Source: Apostichopus japonicus (lineage: Eukaryota; Echinodermata; Holothuroidea; Aspidochirotida; Stichopodidae). From it: DNA of 64,000 nt. The notes beneath the pieces were generated by a model. The model was not told the origin of the DNA and searched no databases. It was given only the letters and a program-made list of their open reading frames with translations. The stretch covers positions 7,097,501 through 7,161,500 of the forward strand of contig NC_092581.1 of the NCBI RefSeq assembly GCF_037975245.1, in the 5' to 3' direction. How positions within the stretch are numbered: position 1 is the stretch's first letter; each line of letters opens with the position of its first letter. The position numbers and the translations under genes were made by a program. Shown here piece after piece: positions 1 to 14,380 of the stretch.

Positions 1-3000
1 TTGATCGGTACGGAGCATTCGATTGATCGGGAGGGAACATTCGATTGATCGGTACCGCACATTCGATCGATCTGTTCGGAATATTCGATTGATCGGTACC
101 GCACATTCGATTGATCGGTACGGAACATTCGATTGATCAGTGCGGTACATTCGAATGATCGGTTCTGTACATTCGTTTGATCGGTACCGCACATTCTATT
201 ATTCAGTACGGCACATTTGATTGTTCGGCACTGAACATTCGTTTGATCGGTACCGCACATTCGATTGATCGGTACGGAACATTCGATTGATCGGTACCGC
301 ACATTCGATTGATCGGTACCGCACATTCGATTAATCGGTAACGAACATTCGATTGATCGGTACGGAACATTCGATTGATCGGTAACGCACATTCGATTGA
401 TCGGTGCCGCACATTCGATTAATCGGTACGGAACATTCGATTGATCGGTACGGAACATTCGATTGATCGGTACCGCACATTCGATTGATCGGTACCGCAC
501 ATTCGATTAATCGGTAACGAACATTCGATTGATCGGGAGGGAACATTCGATTGATCGGTAACGCACATTCGATTGATCGGTGCCGCATATTCGATTAATC
601 GGAACCGCACATTCGATTGATCGGTACCGCACATTCGATTGATCGGTACGGAACATTCGATTGATCGGTACGGAACATTCGATTGATCGGTACCGCACAT
701 TCGATTGATCGGTACGGAACATTCGATTGATCGGTACAGAACATTCGATTGATCGGTACCGCACATTCGATTGATCGGTACCGCACATTCGATTGATCGG
801 TACGGCACATTCGAATGATCAATACCGAACTTCGATTGATCGGTACCGCATATTCGAATAATCGGTAACGAACATTCGATTGATCGGTACCGCACATTCG
901 ATTATTCAGTACGGCACATTCGATTGATCAGTTCTGTACATTCGTTTGATCGGTACCGCACATTCGATTGATCGGTACCGCACATTCGATTATTCGTTAC
1001 GGCACATTCGATTGATCGGCATTGAACATTCGATTGATCGGTAACGCACATTGGATTGATCGGTACGGAACATTCGATTGATCAGTACGGCACATTCGAA
1101 TGATCGGTTCTGTACATTCGTTTGATCGGTACCGCACATTCGATTGATCGGTACAGCACATTCGATTGATCGGCACCGCACATTCGTTTGATCGGTACCG
1201 CACATTCTATTATTCAGTACGGCACATTCGATTGGTCGGCACTGAACATTCGATTGATCGGTGCCGCACATGCGATTTATCGGAAAGAACATTCGATTGA
1301 TCGGTACTGAACATTCGATTGATCGGTACCGCACATTCGATTGATCGGCACCGCACATTCGATTGATCGGTACGGAACATTCGATTGATCGGTACGGAAC
1401 ATTCGATTGATCGGTACCGAACATTCGATTGATCGGTACGGAACATTCGATTGATCGGTACCGTACATTCGATTGATCGGTACTGCACATTCGATTGATC
1501 GGTAGAGAACATTCGATTAATCGGTAACGAACATTCGATTGATCGGGACCGTACACTCGATTGATCGGTACAGAACATTTCATTGATCGGTACCGAACAT
1601 TTGATTGATCGCTACGGAACATTCGTTTGATCGGTACGGAACATTCGATTGATTCAGTACTGATCATTCGATTGATAGGTGCGGCACATTCGATTGGTCG
1701 GTACCGCACATTCGATTGATCGGTACGGAACATTCGATTGATCGTTTAGGGAACATTCGATTGATCGGTAACGCACATTGGATTGATCGGTACGGAACAT
1801 TCGATTGATCAGTACGGCACATTCGAATGATCGGTTCTGTACATTCGTTTGATCGGTACCGCACATTCTATTATTCAGTACGGCACATTCGATTGATCGG
1901 CACTGAACATTCGTTTGATCGGAACCCCACATTTTATTGATCGGTACGGAACATTCGATTGATCGGTACCGCACATTCGATTGATCGGCACCGCACATTC
2001 GATTGATCGGTACGGAACATTCGATTGATCGGTACGGAACATTCGATTGATCGGTACCGCATATTCGATAGATCGGTATGGAACATTCGATTGATCGGTA
2101 CCGCACATTCGATTGATCGGTACCGCACATTCGATTAATCGGTACGGAACATTCGATTGATCGGTACGGAACATTCGATTGATCGGTACCGTACATTCGA
2201 TTCTTCAGTACGGCACAATCGATTGATCGGTACTGAACATTCGGTTGATCGGTACCGCACATTCCATTATTCGGTACGGCACATTCGATTGATCGGTACT
2301 GAACTTTCGATTGATCGGTACCGCACATTCGATTGATCGGTACGGAACATTCGATTGATCGGGAGGGAACATTCGTTTGATCGGTAACGCACATTCGATT
2401 GATCGGTGCCGCAGATGCGATTAATTGGAAAGAACATTCGATTGATCGGTACGGAACATTCGATTGATCGGTACGGAACATTCGATTGATCGGCACCGCA
2501 CATTCGATTGATCGGTACGGAACATTCGATTAATCGGTAACGAACATTCGATTAATCGGGAGGGAACATTCGATTGATCGGTAACGCACATTCGATTGAT
2601 CGGTGCCGCACATTCGATTAATCGGAAAGAACATTCGATTGATCGGTACGGAACATGCGATTGATCGGTACCGCACATTCGATTGATCGGTACGGAACAT
2701 TCGATTGATCGGTACGAAACATTCGATTGATCGGTACCGTACATTCGATTGATCGGTACGGAACATTCGATTGATCGGGACGGAACATTCGATTGATCGG
2801 TACCGCACATTCGATTGATCGGTACGGAACATTCGATTGATCGGTACGGAACATTCGATTGATCGGTACGGAACATTCGATTGATCGGTACGGAATATTC
2901 GTTTGATCGGTACTGCACATTCGATTGATCGGTACCGCATTTTCCATTGATCGGTGCCGCACATTCGATTAATCGGTAACGAACTTTCGATTGATCAGTA

Positions 3001-4400
3001 CCGCACATTCGATTGATCGGTACCGTACATTCGATTAATCAGTACCACACATTCGATTGATCGGTACGGAACATTCGTTTGATCGGTACCGCACATTCTA
3101 TTATTCAGTACGGCACATTCGATTGATCGGCACTGAACATTCGTTTGATCGGTACCGCACATTCGATTGATCGGTACGGAACATTCGATTGATCGGTACC
3201 GCACATTCGATTGATCGGTACCGCACATTCGATTAATCGGTAACGAGCATTCGATTGATCGGTACCGTACATTCGATAATTCAGTACGGCACATTCGATT
3301 GATCGGTACCGCATATTCGATTGATCGGTACGGAACATTCGATTGATCGGGAGGGAACATTCGATTGATCGGTACCGCACATTCGATTGATCGGTACGGA
3401 ACATTCGATTGATCGGTACCGCACATTCGATTGATCGGTACGGAACATTCGATTGATCGGTACGGAACATTCGATTGATCGGTACGGAACATTCGATTGA
3501 TCGGTACGGAATATTCGTTTGATCGGTACTGCACATTCGATTGATCGGTACCGCATTTTCCATTGATCGGTGCCGCACATTCTATTAATCGGTAACGAAC
3601 TTTCGATTGATCAGTACCGCACATTCGATTGATCGGTACCGTACATTCGATTAATCAGTACCACACATTCGATGGATCGGTACGGAACATTCGTTTGATC
3701 GGTACCGCACATTCTATTATTCAGTACGGCACATTCGATTGATCGGCACTGAACATTCATTTGATCGGTACCGCACATTCGATTGATCGGTACGGAACAT
3801 TCGATTGATCGGTACAGCACTTTCGATTGATCGGTACCGCCCATTCGATTGATCGGTACGGAACATTCGATTGATCAGTACGGTACATTCGAATGATCGG
3901 TTCTGTACATTCGTTTGATCGGTACCGCACATTCTATTATTCAGTACGGCACATTCGATTGTTCGGCACTGAACATTCGTTTGATCGGTACCGCACATTC
4001 GATTGATCGGTACGGAACATTCGATTGATCAGTGCGGCACATTCGAATGATCGGTTCTGTACATTCGTTTGATCGGTACCGCATATTCGATTGATCGGTA
4101 CAGCACATTCGATTGATCGGCACCGCACATTCGTTTGATCGGTACCGCACATTCTATTATTCAGTACGGCACATTCGATTGGTCGGCACTGAACATTCGA
4201 TTGATCGGTGCCGCACATGCGATTAATCGGAAAGAACATTCGATCGATCGGTACTGAACATTCGATTGATCGGTACCGCACATTCGATTGATCGGCACCG
4301 CACATTCGATTGATCGGTACGGAACATTCGATTGATCGGTACGGAACATTCGATTGATCGGTACCGCACATTCGATTGATCGGTACGGAACATTCGATTG
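1..4400. repeat. Higher-order repeat block, first copy of the 10,046-bp duplication
   Basis: This block recurs at 10,047 to about 14,380. The shift is 10,046 bp up to about 2.5 kb and 9,980 bp afterwards, because the later copy lacks 66 bp (three monomers). Shared private markers include an ATCAATACCGAACTTCG short unit (about 831 and 10,877), a GATTCAGTACTGATC long unit (1,651 and 11,697) and a GATCGTTTAGGG long unit (about 1,745 and 11,789). A few base differences exist, for example near 735, where ATTGATCGG is matched by ATTGAAAGG near 10,732. The net phase change over 10,046 bp is -8, exactly twelve 21 bp units less four 23 bp units. Confidence 0.93.
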
Positions 4401-5308
4401 ATCGGTACCGCACATTCGATTGATCGGTACGGAACATTCGATTGATCGGTACGGAACATTCGATTGATCGGTACCGCACATTCGATTGATCGGTACGGAA
4501 CATTCGATTGATCGGTACAGAACATTCGATTGATCGGTACCGCACATTCGATTGATCGGTACGGCACATTCGATTGATCGGTACGGCACATTCGAATGAT
4601 CAATACCGAACTTCGATTGATCGGTACCGCATATTCGAATAATCGGTAACGAACATTCGATTGATCGGTACCGCACATTCGATTATTCAGTACGGCACAT
4701 TCGATTGATCAGTTCTGTACATTCGTTTGATCGGTACCGCACATTCGATTGATCGGTACCGCACATTCGATTATTCGTTACGGCACATTCGATTGATCGG
4801 CATTGAACATTCGATTGATCGGTAACGCACATTGGATTGATCGGTACGGAACATTCGATTGATCAGTACGGCACATTCGAATGATCGGTTCTGTACATTC
4901 GTTTGATCGGTACCGCACATTCGATTGATCGGTACAGCACATTCGATTGATCGGCACCGCACATTCGTTTGATCGGTACCGCACATTCTATTATTCAGTA
5001 CGGCACATTCGATTGGTCGGCACTGAACATTCGATTGATCGGTGCCGCACATGCGATTTATCGGAAAGAACATTCGATTGATCGGTACTGAACATTCGAT
5101 TGATCGGTACCGCACATTCGATTGATCGGCACCGCACATTCGATTGATCGGTACGGAACATTCGATTGATCGGTACGGAACATTCGATTGATCGGTACCG
5201 AACATTCGATTGATCGGTACGGAACATTCGATTGATCGGTACCGTACATTCGATTGATCGGTACTGCACATTCGATTGATCGGTAGAGAACATTCGATTA
5301 ATCGGTAC
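4391..5308. repeat. Duplicate of 610-1,527 (shift 3,781 bp)
   Basis: This segment matches 610-1,527, including the AATACCGAACTTCG unit (821 against 4,602) and the CATGCGATTTATCGG short unit (about 1,280 against 5,060). To its left the array follows a different register: 3,941-4,400 pairs with about 994-1,453 at shift 2,947. About 834 bp has therefore been re-copied here. To its right the sequence jumps to the continuation of 2,295. Confidence 0.88.
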
Positions 5309-7375
5309 TGAACTTTCGATTGATCGGTACCGCACATTCGATTGATCGGTACGGAACATTCGATTGATCGGGAGGGAACATTCGTTTGATCGGTAACGCA
5401 CATTCGATTGATCGGTGCCGCAGATGCGATTAATTGGAAAGAACATTCGATTGATCGGTACGGAACATTCGATTGATCGGTACGGAACATTCGATTGATC
5501 GGCACCGCACATTCGATTGATCGGTACGGAACATTCGATTAATCGGTAACGAACATTCGATTAATCGGGAGGGAACATTCGATTGATCGGTAACGCACAT
5601 TCGATTGATCGGTGCCGCACATTCGATTAATCGGAAAGAACATTCGATTGATCGGTACGGAACATGCGATTGATCGGTACCGCACATTCGATTGATCGGT
5701 ACGGAACATTCGATTGATCGGTACGAAACATTCGATTGATCGGTACCGCACATTCGATTGATCGGTACGGAACATTCGATTGATCGGGACGGAACATTCG
5801 ATTGATCGGTACCGCACATTCGATTGATCGGTACGGAACATTCGATTGATCGGTACGGAACATTCGATTGATCGGTACGGAACATTCGATTGATCGGTAC
5901 GGAATATTCGTTTGATCGGTACTGCACATTCGATTGATCGGTACCGCATTTTCCATTGATCGGTGCCGCACATTCGATTAATCGGTAACGAACTTTCGAT
6001 TGATCAGTACCGCACATTCGATTGATCGGTACCGTACATTCGATTAATCAGTACCACACATTCGATTGATCGGTACGGAACATTCGTTTGATCGGTACCG
6101 CACATTCTATTATTCAGTACGGCACATTCGATTGATCGGCACTGAACATTCGTTTGATCGGTACCGCACATTCGATTGATCGGTACGGAACATTCGATTG
6201 ATCGGTACCGCACATTCGATTGATCGGTACCGCACATTCGATTAATCGGTAACGAGCATTCGATTGATCGGTACCGTACATTCGATAATTCAGTACGGCA
6301 CATTCGATTGATCGGTACCGCATATTCGATTGATCGGTACGGAACATTCGATTGATCGGTACGGAACATTCGATTGATCGGTACCGCACATTCGATTGAT
6401 CGGTACGGAACATTCGATTGATCGGTACGGAACATTCGATTGATCGGTACGGAACATTCGATTGATCGGTACGGAATATTCGTTTGATCGGTACTGCACA
6501 TTCGATTGATCGGTACCGCATTTTCCATTGATCGGTGCCGCACATTCTATTAATCGGTAACGAACTTTCGATTGATCAGTACCGCACATTCGATTGATCG
6601 GTACCGTACATTCGATTAATCAGTACCACACATTCGATGGATCGGTACGGAACATTCGTTTGATCGGTACCGCACATTCTATTATTCAGTACGGCACATT
6701 CGATTGATCGGCACTGAACATTCATTTGATCGGTACCGCACATTCGATTGATCGGTACGGAACATTCGATTGATCGGTACAGCACTTTCGATTGATCGGT
6801 ACCGCCCATTCGATTGATCGGTACGGAACATTCGATTGATCAGTACGGTACATTCGAATGATCGGTTCTGTACATTCGTTTGATCGGTACCGCACATTCT
6901 ATTATTCAGTACGGCACATTCGATTGTTCGGCACTGAACATTCGTTTGATCGGTACCGCACATTCGATTGATCGGTACGGAACATTCGATTGATCAGTGC
7001 GGCACATTCGAATGATCGGTTCTGTACATTCGTTTGATCGGTACCGCATATTCGATTGATCGGTACAGCACATTCGATTGATCGGCACCGCACATTCGTT
7101 TGATCGGTACCGCACATTCTATTATTCAGTACGGCACATTCGATTGGTCGGCACTGAACATTCGATTGATCGGTGCCGCACATGCGATTAATCGGAAAGA
7201 ACATTCGATCGATCGGTACTGAACATTCGATTGATCGGTACCGCACATTCGATTGATCGGCACCGCACATTCGATTGATCGGTACGGAACATTCGATTGA
7301 TCGGTACGGAACATTCGATTGATCGGTACCGCACATTCGATTGATCGGTACGGAACATTCGATTGATCGGTACCG
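5304..7375. repeat. Duplicate of 2,295-4,410 (shift 3,009, then 2,965 bp)
   Basis: The match to 2,295-4,410 begins at GGTACTGAACTTTCG (2,295 and 5,304). It keeps shift 3,009 through the GATAATTCAG marker (3,275 and 6,284). It then moves to shift 2,965 after losing 44 bp (two monomers) near 6.35 kb, and holds that shift to about 4,410/7,375. A rare CGATGGATCGG monomer (near 3,671 and 6,636) supports the alignment. Confidence 0.9.
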
Positions 7376-8560
7376 TACATTCGATTGATCGGTACTGCAC
7401 ATTCGATTGATCGGTAGAGAACATTCGATTAATCGGTAACGAACATTGGATTGATCGGGACAGTACACTCGATTGATCGGTACAGAACATTTCATTGATC
7501 GGTACCGAACATTTGATTGATCGCTACGGAACATTCGTTTGATCGGTACGGAACATTTGATTGATTCAGTACTGATCATTCGATTGATCGGTGCGGCACA
7601 TTCGATTGGTCGGTACCGCACATTCGATTGATCGGTACGGAACATTCGATTGATCGTTTAGGGAACATTCGATTGATCGGTAACGCACATTGGATTGATC
7701 GGTACGGAACATTCAATTGATCAGTACGGCACATTCGAATGATCGGTTCTTTACATTCGTTTGATCGGTACCGCACATTCTATTATTCAGTACGGCACAT
7801 TCGATTGATCGGCACTGAACATTCGTTTGATCGGAACCGCACATTTTATTGATCGGTACGGAACATTCGATTGATCGGTACCGCACATTCGATTGATCGG
7901 CACCGCACATTCGATTGATCGGTACGGAACATTCGATTGATCGGTACGGAACATTCGATTGATCGGTACCGCATATTCGATAGATCGGTATGGAACATTC
8001 GATTGATCGGTACCGCACATTCGATTGATCGGTACCGCACATTCGATTAATCGGTACGGAACATTCAATTGATCGGTACGGAACATTCGATTGATCGGTA
8101 CCGTACATTCGATTCTTCAGTACGGCACAATCGATTGATCGGTACTGAACATTCGGTTGCTCGGTACCGCACATTCGATTGATCGGTACGGAACATTCGA
8201 TAGATCGGGAGGGAACATTCGATTGATCGGTAACGCACATTCGATTGATCGGTGCCGCAGATGTGATTAATTGGAAAGAACATTCGATTGATCGGTACGG
8301 AACATTCGATTGATCGATACGGAACATTCGATTGATCGGCACCGCACATTCGATTGATCGGTACGGAACATTCGATTAATCGGTAACGAACATTCGATTA
8401 ATCGGGAGGGAACATTCGATTGATCGGTAACGCACATTCGATTGATCGGTGCCGCACATTCGATTAATCGGAAAGAACATTCGATTGATCGGTACGGAAC
8501 ATGCGATTGATCGGTACCGCACATTCGATTGATCGGTACGGAACATTCGATTGATCGGCA
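7375..8560. repeat. Continuation matching 1,463-2,720 (shift 5,912, then 5,846 bp)
   Basis: The 23 bp GATTCAGTACTGATC unit (1,651 and 7,563), the GATCGTTTAGGG unit and the TTAATTGGAAAGAAC short unit (2,421 and 8,267) are shared. Near 8,160 this copy has lost 66 bp relative to 2,250-2,340, which changes the shift from 5,912 to 5,846. The same stretch up to about 8.1 kb reappears at 14.4-15.1 kb with shift 7,015. Confidence 0.88.
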
Positions 8561-10046
8561 ACGCACATTCGATTGATCGGCACCGCACATTCGATTGATC
8601 GGTACGGAACATTCGATTGATCGGTACGGAACATTCGATTGATCGGTACGGAATATTCGTTTGATCGGTACTGCACATTCGATTGATCGGTACCGCATTT
8701 TCCATTGATCGGTGCCGCACATTCGATTAATCGGTAACGAACTTTCGATTGATCAGTACCGCACATTCGATTGATCGGTACCGTACATTCGATTAATCAG
8801 TACCACACATTCGATTGATCGGTACGGAACATTCGTTTGATCGGTACCGCACATTCTATTATTCAGTACGGCACATTCGATTGATCGGCACTGAACATTC
8901 GTTTGATCGGTACCGCACATTCGATTGATCGGTACGGAACATTCGATTGATCGGTACCGCACATTCGATTGATCGGTACCGCACATTCGATTAATCGGTA
9001 ACGAGCATTTGATTGATCGGTACCGTACATTCGATAATTCAGTACGGCACATTCGATTGATCGGTACCGCATTTTTCATTGATCGGTACGGAACATTCGA
9101 TTGATCGGGAGGGAACATTCGATTGATCGGTACCGCACATTCGATTGATCGGTACGGAACATTCGATTGATCGGTACCGCACATTCGATTGATCGGTACG
9201 GAACATTCGATTGATCGGTACAGCACTTTCGATTGATCGGTACCGCACATTCGATTGATCGGTACGGAACATTCGATTGATCGGTACGGAACATTCGATT
9301 GATCGGTACGGAACATTCGATTGATCGGTACGGAATATTCGTTTGATCGGTACTGCACATTCGATTGATCGGTACCGCATTTTCCATTGATCGGTGCCGC
9401 ACATTCTATTAATCGGTAACGAACTTTCGATTGATCAGTACCGCACATTCGATTGATCGGTACCGTACATTCGGTTAATCAGTACCACACATTCGATTGA
9501 TCGGTACGGAACATTCGTTTGATCGGTACCGCACATTCTATTATTCAGTACGGAACATTCGATTGATCGGCACTGAACATTCATTTGATCGGTACCGCAC
9601 ATTCGATTGATCGGTACGGAACATTCGATTGATCGGTACAGCACTTTCGATTGATCGGTACCGCACATTCGATTGATCGGTACGGTACATTCGAATGATC
9701 GGTTCTGTACATTCGTTTGATCGGTACCGCACATTCTATTATTCAGTACGGCACATTCGATTGTTCGGCACTGAACATTCGTTTGATCGGTACCGCACAT
9801 TCGATTGATCGGTACGGAACATTCGATTGATCGGTACCGCACATTCGATTGATCGGCACTGAACATTCATTTGATCGGTACCGCACATTCGATTGATCGG
9901 TACGGAACATTCGATTGATCGGTACCGCACATTCGATTGATCGGTTCCGCACATTCGATTAATCGGTAACGAGCATTCGATTGATCGGTACCGTACATTC
10001 GATAATTCAGTACGGCACATTCGATTGATCGGTACCGCATATTCGA
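8560..10046. repeat. Satellite with HOR fragments, no unique sequence
   Basis: This stretch carries two GATAATTCAG markers (9,033 and 10,001) and two CTATTATTCAG markers close together, so pieces of the 3 kb period have been re-copied at shorter spacing. The CTATTATTCAG at 9,538 continues the series 3,714, 6,679, 9,538 (steps 2,965 and 2,859). Monomers are ordinary 22 bp units, with no 21 or 23 bp units here. Nothing non-repetitive is seen. Confidence 0.8.
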
Positions 10047-13000
10047 TTGATCGGTACGGAGCATTCGATTGATCGGGAGGGAACATTCGATTGATCGGTA
10101 CCGCACATTCGATCGATCTGTTCGGAATATTCGATTGATCGGTACCGCACATTCGATTGATCGGTACGGAACATTCGATTGATCAGTGCGGTACATTCGA
10201 ATGATCGGTTCTGTACATTCGTTTGATCGGTACCGCACATTCTATTATTCAGTACGGCACATTTGATTGTTCGGCACTGAACATTCGTTTGATCGGTACC
10301 GCACATTCGATTGATCGGTACGGAACATTCGATTGATCGGTACCGCACATTCGATTGATCGGTACCGCACATTCGATTAATCGGTAACGAACATTCGATT
10401 GATCGGTACGGAACATTCGATTGATCGGTAACGCACATTCGATTGATCGGTGCCGCACATTCGATTAATCGGTACGGAACATTCGATTGATCGGTACGGA
10501 ACATTCGATTGATCGGTACCGCACATTCGATTGATCGGTACCGCACATTCGATTAATCGGTAACGAACATTCGATTGATCGGGAGGGAACATTCGATTGA
10601 TCGGTAACGCACATTCGATTGATCGGTGCCGCATATTCGATTAATCGGAACCGCACATTCGATTGATCGGTACCGCACATTCGATTGATCGGTACGGAAC
10701 ATTCGATTGATCGGTACGGAACATTCGATTGAAAGGTACCGCACATTCGATTGATCGGTACGGAACATTCGATTGATCGGTACAGAACATTCGATTGATC
10801 GGTACCGCACATTCGATTGATCGGTACCGCACATTCGATTGATCGGTACGGCACATTCGAATGATCAATACCGAACTTCGATTGATCGGTACCGCATATT
10901 CGAATAATCGGTAACGAACATTTGATTGATCGGTACCGCACATTCGATTATTCAGTACGGCACATTCGATTGATCAGTTCTGTACATTCGTTTGATCGGT
11001 ACCGCACATTCGATTGATCGGTACCGCACATTCGATTATTCGTTACGGCACATTCGATTGATCGGCATTGAACATTCGATTGATCGGTAACGCACATTGG
11101 ATTGATCGGTACGGAACATTCGATTGATCAGTACGGCACATTCGAATGATCGGTTCTGTACATTCGTTTGATCGGTACCGCACATTCGATTGATCGGTAC
11201 AGCACATTCGATTGATCGGCACCGCACATTCGTTTGATCGGTACCGCACATTCTATTATTCAGTACGGCACATTCGATTGGTCGGCACTGAACATTCGAT
11301 TGATCGGTGCCGCACATGCGATTTATCGGAAAGAACATTCGATTGATCGGTACTGAACATTCGATTGATCGGTACCGCACATTCGATTGATCGGCACCGC
11401 ACATTCGATTGATCGGTACGGAACATTCGATTGATCGGTACGGAACATTCGATTGATCGGTACCGAACATTCGATTGATCGGTACGGAACATTCGATTGA
11501 TCGGTACCGTACATTCGATTGATCGGTACTGCACATTCGATTGATCGGTAGAGAACATTCGATTAATCGGTAACGAACATTCGATTGATCGGGACCGTAC
11601 ACTCGATTGATCGGTACAGAACATTTCATTGATCGGTACCGAACATTTGATTGATCGCTACGGAACATTCGTTTGATCGGTACGGAACATTCGATCGATT
11701 CAGTACTGATCATTCGATTGATAGGTGCGGCACATTCGATTGGTCGGTACCGCACATTCGATTGATCGGTACGGAACATTCGATTGATCGTTTAGGGAAC
11801 ATTCGATTGATCGGTAACGCACATTGGATTGATCGGTACGGAACATTCGATTGATCAGTACGGCACATTCGAATGATCGGTTCTGTACATTCGTTTGATC
11901 GGTACCGCACATTCTATTATTCAGTACGGCACATTCGATTGATCGGCACTGAACATTCGTTTGATCGGAACCCCACATTTTATTGATCGGTACGGAACAT
12001 TCGATTGATCGGTACCGCACATTCGATTGATCGGCACCGCACATTCGATTGATCGGTACGGAACATTCGATTGATCGGTACGGAACATTCGATTGATCGG
12101 TACCGCATATTCGATAGATCGGTATGGAACATTCGATTGATCGGTACCGCACATTCGATTGATCGGTACCGCACATTCGATTAATCGGTACGGAACATTC
12201 GATTGATCGGTACGGAACATTCGATTGATCGGTACCGTACATTCGATTCTTCAGTACGGCACAATCGATTGATCGGTACTGAACATTCGGTTGATCGGTA
12301 CCGCACATTCCATTATTCGGTACGGCACATTCGATTGATCGGTACTGAACTTTCGATTGATCGGTACCGCACATTCGATTGATCGGTACGGAACATTCGA
12401 TTGATCGGGAGGGAACATTCGTTTGATCGGTAACGCACATTCGATTGATCGGTGCCGCAGATGCGATTAATTGGAAAGAACATTCGATTGATCGGTACGG
12501 AACATTCGATTGATCGGTACGGAACATTCGATTGATCGGCACCGCACATTCGATTGATCGGTACGGAACATTCGATTAATCGGTAACGAACATTCGATTA
12601 ATCGGGAGGGAACATTCGATTGATCGGTAACGCACATTCGATTGATCGGTGCCGCACATTCGATTAATCGGAAAGAACATTCGATTGATCGGTACGGAAC
12701 ATGCGATTGATCGGTACCGCACATTCGATTGATCGGTACGGAACATTCTATTGATCGGGACGGAACATTCGATTGATCGGTACCGCACATTCGATTGATC
12801 GGTACGGAACATTCGATTGATCGGTACGGAACATTCGATTGATCGGTACGGAACATTCGATTGATCGGTACGGAATATTCGTTTGATCGGTACTGCACAT
12901 TCGATTGATCGGTACCGCATTTTCCATTGATCGGTGCCGCACATTCGATTAATCGGTAACGAACTTTCGATTGATCAGTACCGCACATTCGATTGATCGG

Positions 13001-14380
13001 TACCGTACATTCGATTAATCAGTACCACACATTCGATTGATCGGTACGGAACATTCGTTTGATCGGTACCGCACATTCTATTATTCAGTACGGCACATTC
13101 GATTGATCGGCACTGAACATTCGTTTGATCGGTACCGCACATTCGATTGATCGGTACGGAACATTCGATTGATCGGTACCGCACATTCGATTGATCGGTA
13201 CCGCACATTCGATTAATCGGTAACGAGCATTCGATTGATCGGTACCGTACATTCGATAATTCAGTACGGCACATTCGATTGATCGGTACCGCATATTCGA
13301 TTGATCGGTACGGAACATTCGATTGATCGGGAGGGAACATTCGATTGATCGGTACCGCACATTCGATTGATCGGTACGGAACATTCGATTGATCGGTACC
13401 GCACATTCGATTGATCGGTACGGAACATTCGATTGATCGGTACGGAACATTCGATTGATCGGTACGGAACATTCGATTGATCGGTACGGAATATTCGTTT
13501 GATCGGTACTGCACATTCGATTGATCGGTACCGCATTTTCCATTGATCGGTGCCGCACATTCGATAAATCGGTAACGAACTTTCGATTGATCAGTACCGC
13601 ACATTCGATTGATCGGTACCGTACATTCGATTAATCAGTACCACACATTCGATTGATCGGTACGGAACATTCGTTTGATCGGTACCGCACATTCTATTAT
13701 TCAGTACGGCACATTCGATTGATCGGCACTGAACATTCATTTGATCGGTACCGCACATTCGATTGATCGGTACGGAACATTCGATTGATCGGTACAGCAC
13801 TTTCGATTGATCGGTACCGCACATTCGATTGATCGGTACGGAACATTCGATTGATCAGTACGGTACATTCGAATGATCGGTTCTGTACATTCGTTTGATC
13901 GGTACCGCACATTCTATTATTCAGTACGGCAAATTCGATTGTTCGGCACTGAACATTCGTTTGATCGGTACCGTACATTCGATTGATCGGTACGGAACAT
14001 TCGATTGATCAGTACGGCACATTCGAATGATCGGTTCTGTACATTCGTTTGATCGGTACCGCATATTCGATTGATCGGTACAGCACATTCGATTGATCGG
14101 CACCGCACATTCGTTTGATCGGTACGGCACATTCTATTATTCAGTACGGCACATTCGATTGGTCGGCACTGAACATTCGATTGATCGGTACCGCACATGC
14201 GATTAATCGGAAAGAACATTCGATTGATCGGTACTGAACATTCGATTGATCGGTACCGCACATTCGATTGATCGGCACCGCACATTCGATTGATCGGTAC
14301 GGAACATTCGATTGATCGGTACGGAACATTCGATTGATCGGTACCGCACATTCGATTGATCGGTACGGAACATTCGATTG
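10047..14380. repeat. Second copy of block 1-4,400
   Basis: It aligns to 1-4,400 at shift 10,046, and at 9,980 after a three-monomer loss between 12.5 and 12.95 kb. From about 13.7 kb it also aligns to 6.7 kb onward at shift 7,015, because the two source regions are themselves copies. At about 14,380 it leaves the 4.4 kb source (CCGCAC there, CCGTAC here) and follows 7,365 onward. Confidence 0.92.

Noticed and set aside
1641-1760. Insertion footprint at the odd GATTCAGTACTGATC and GATCGTTTAGGG units
   Set aside because: Each is a single-base length change plus substitutions within one monomer. There is no target-site duplication or foreign sequence, and all ten copies are explained by higher-order duplication.
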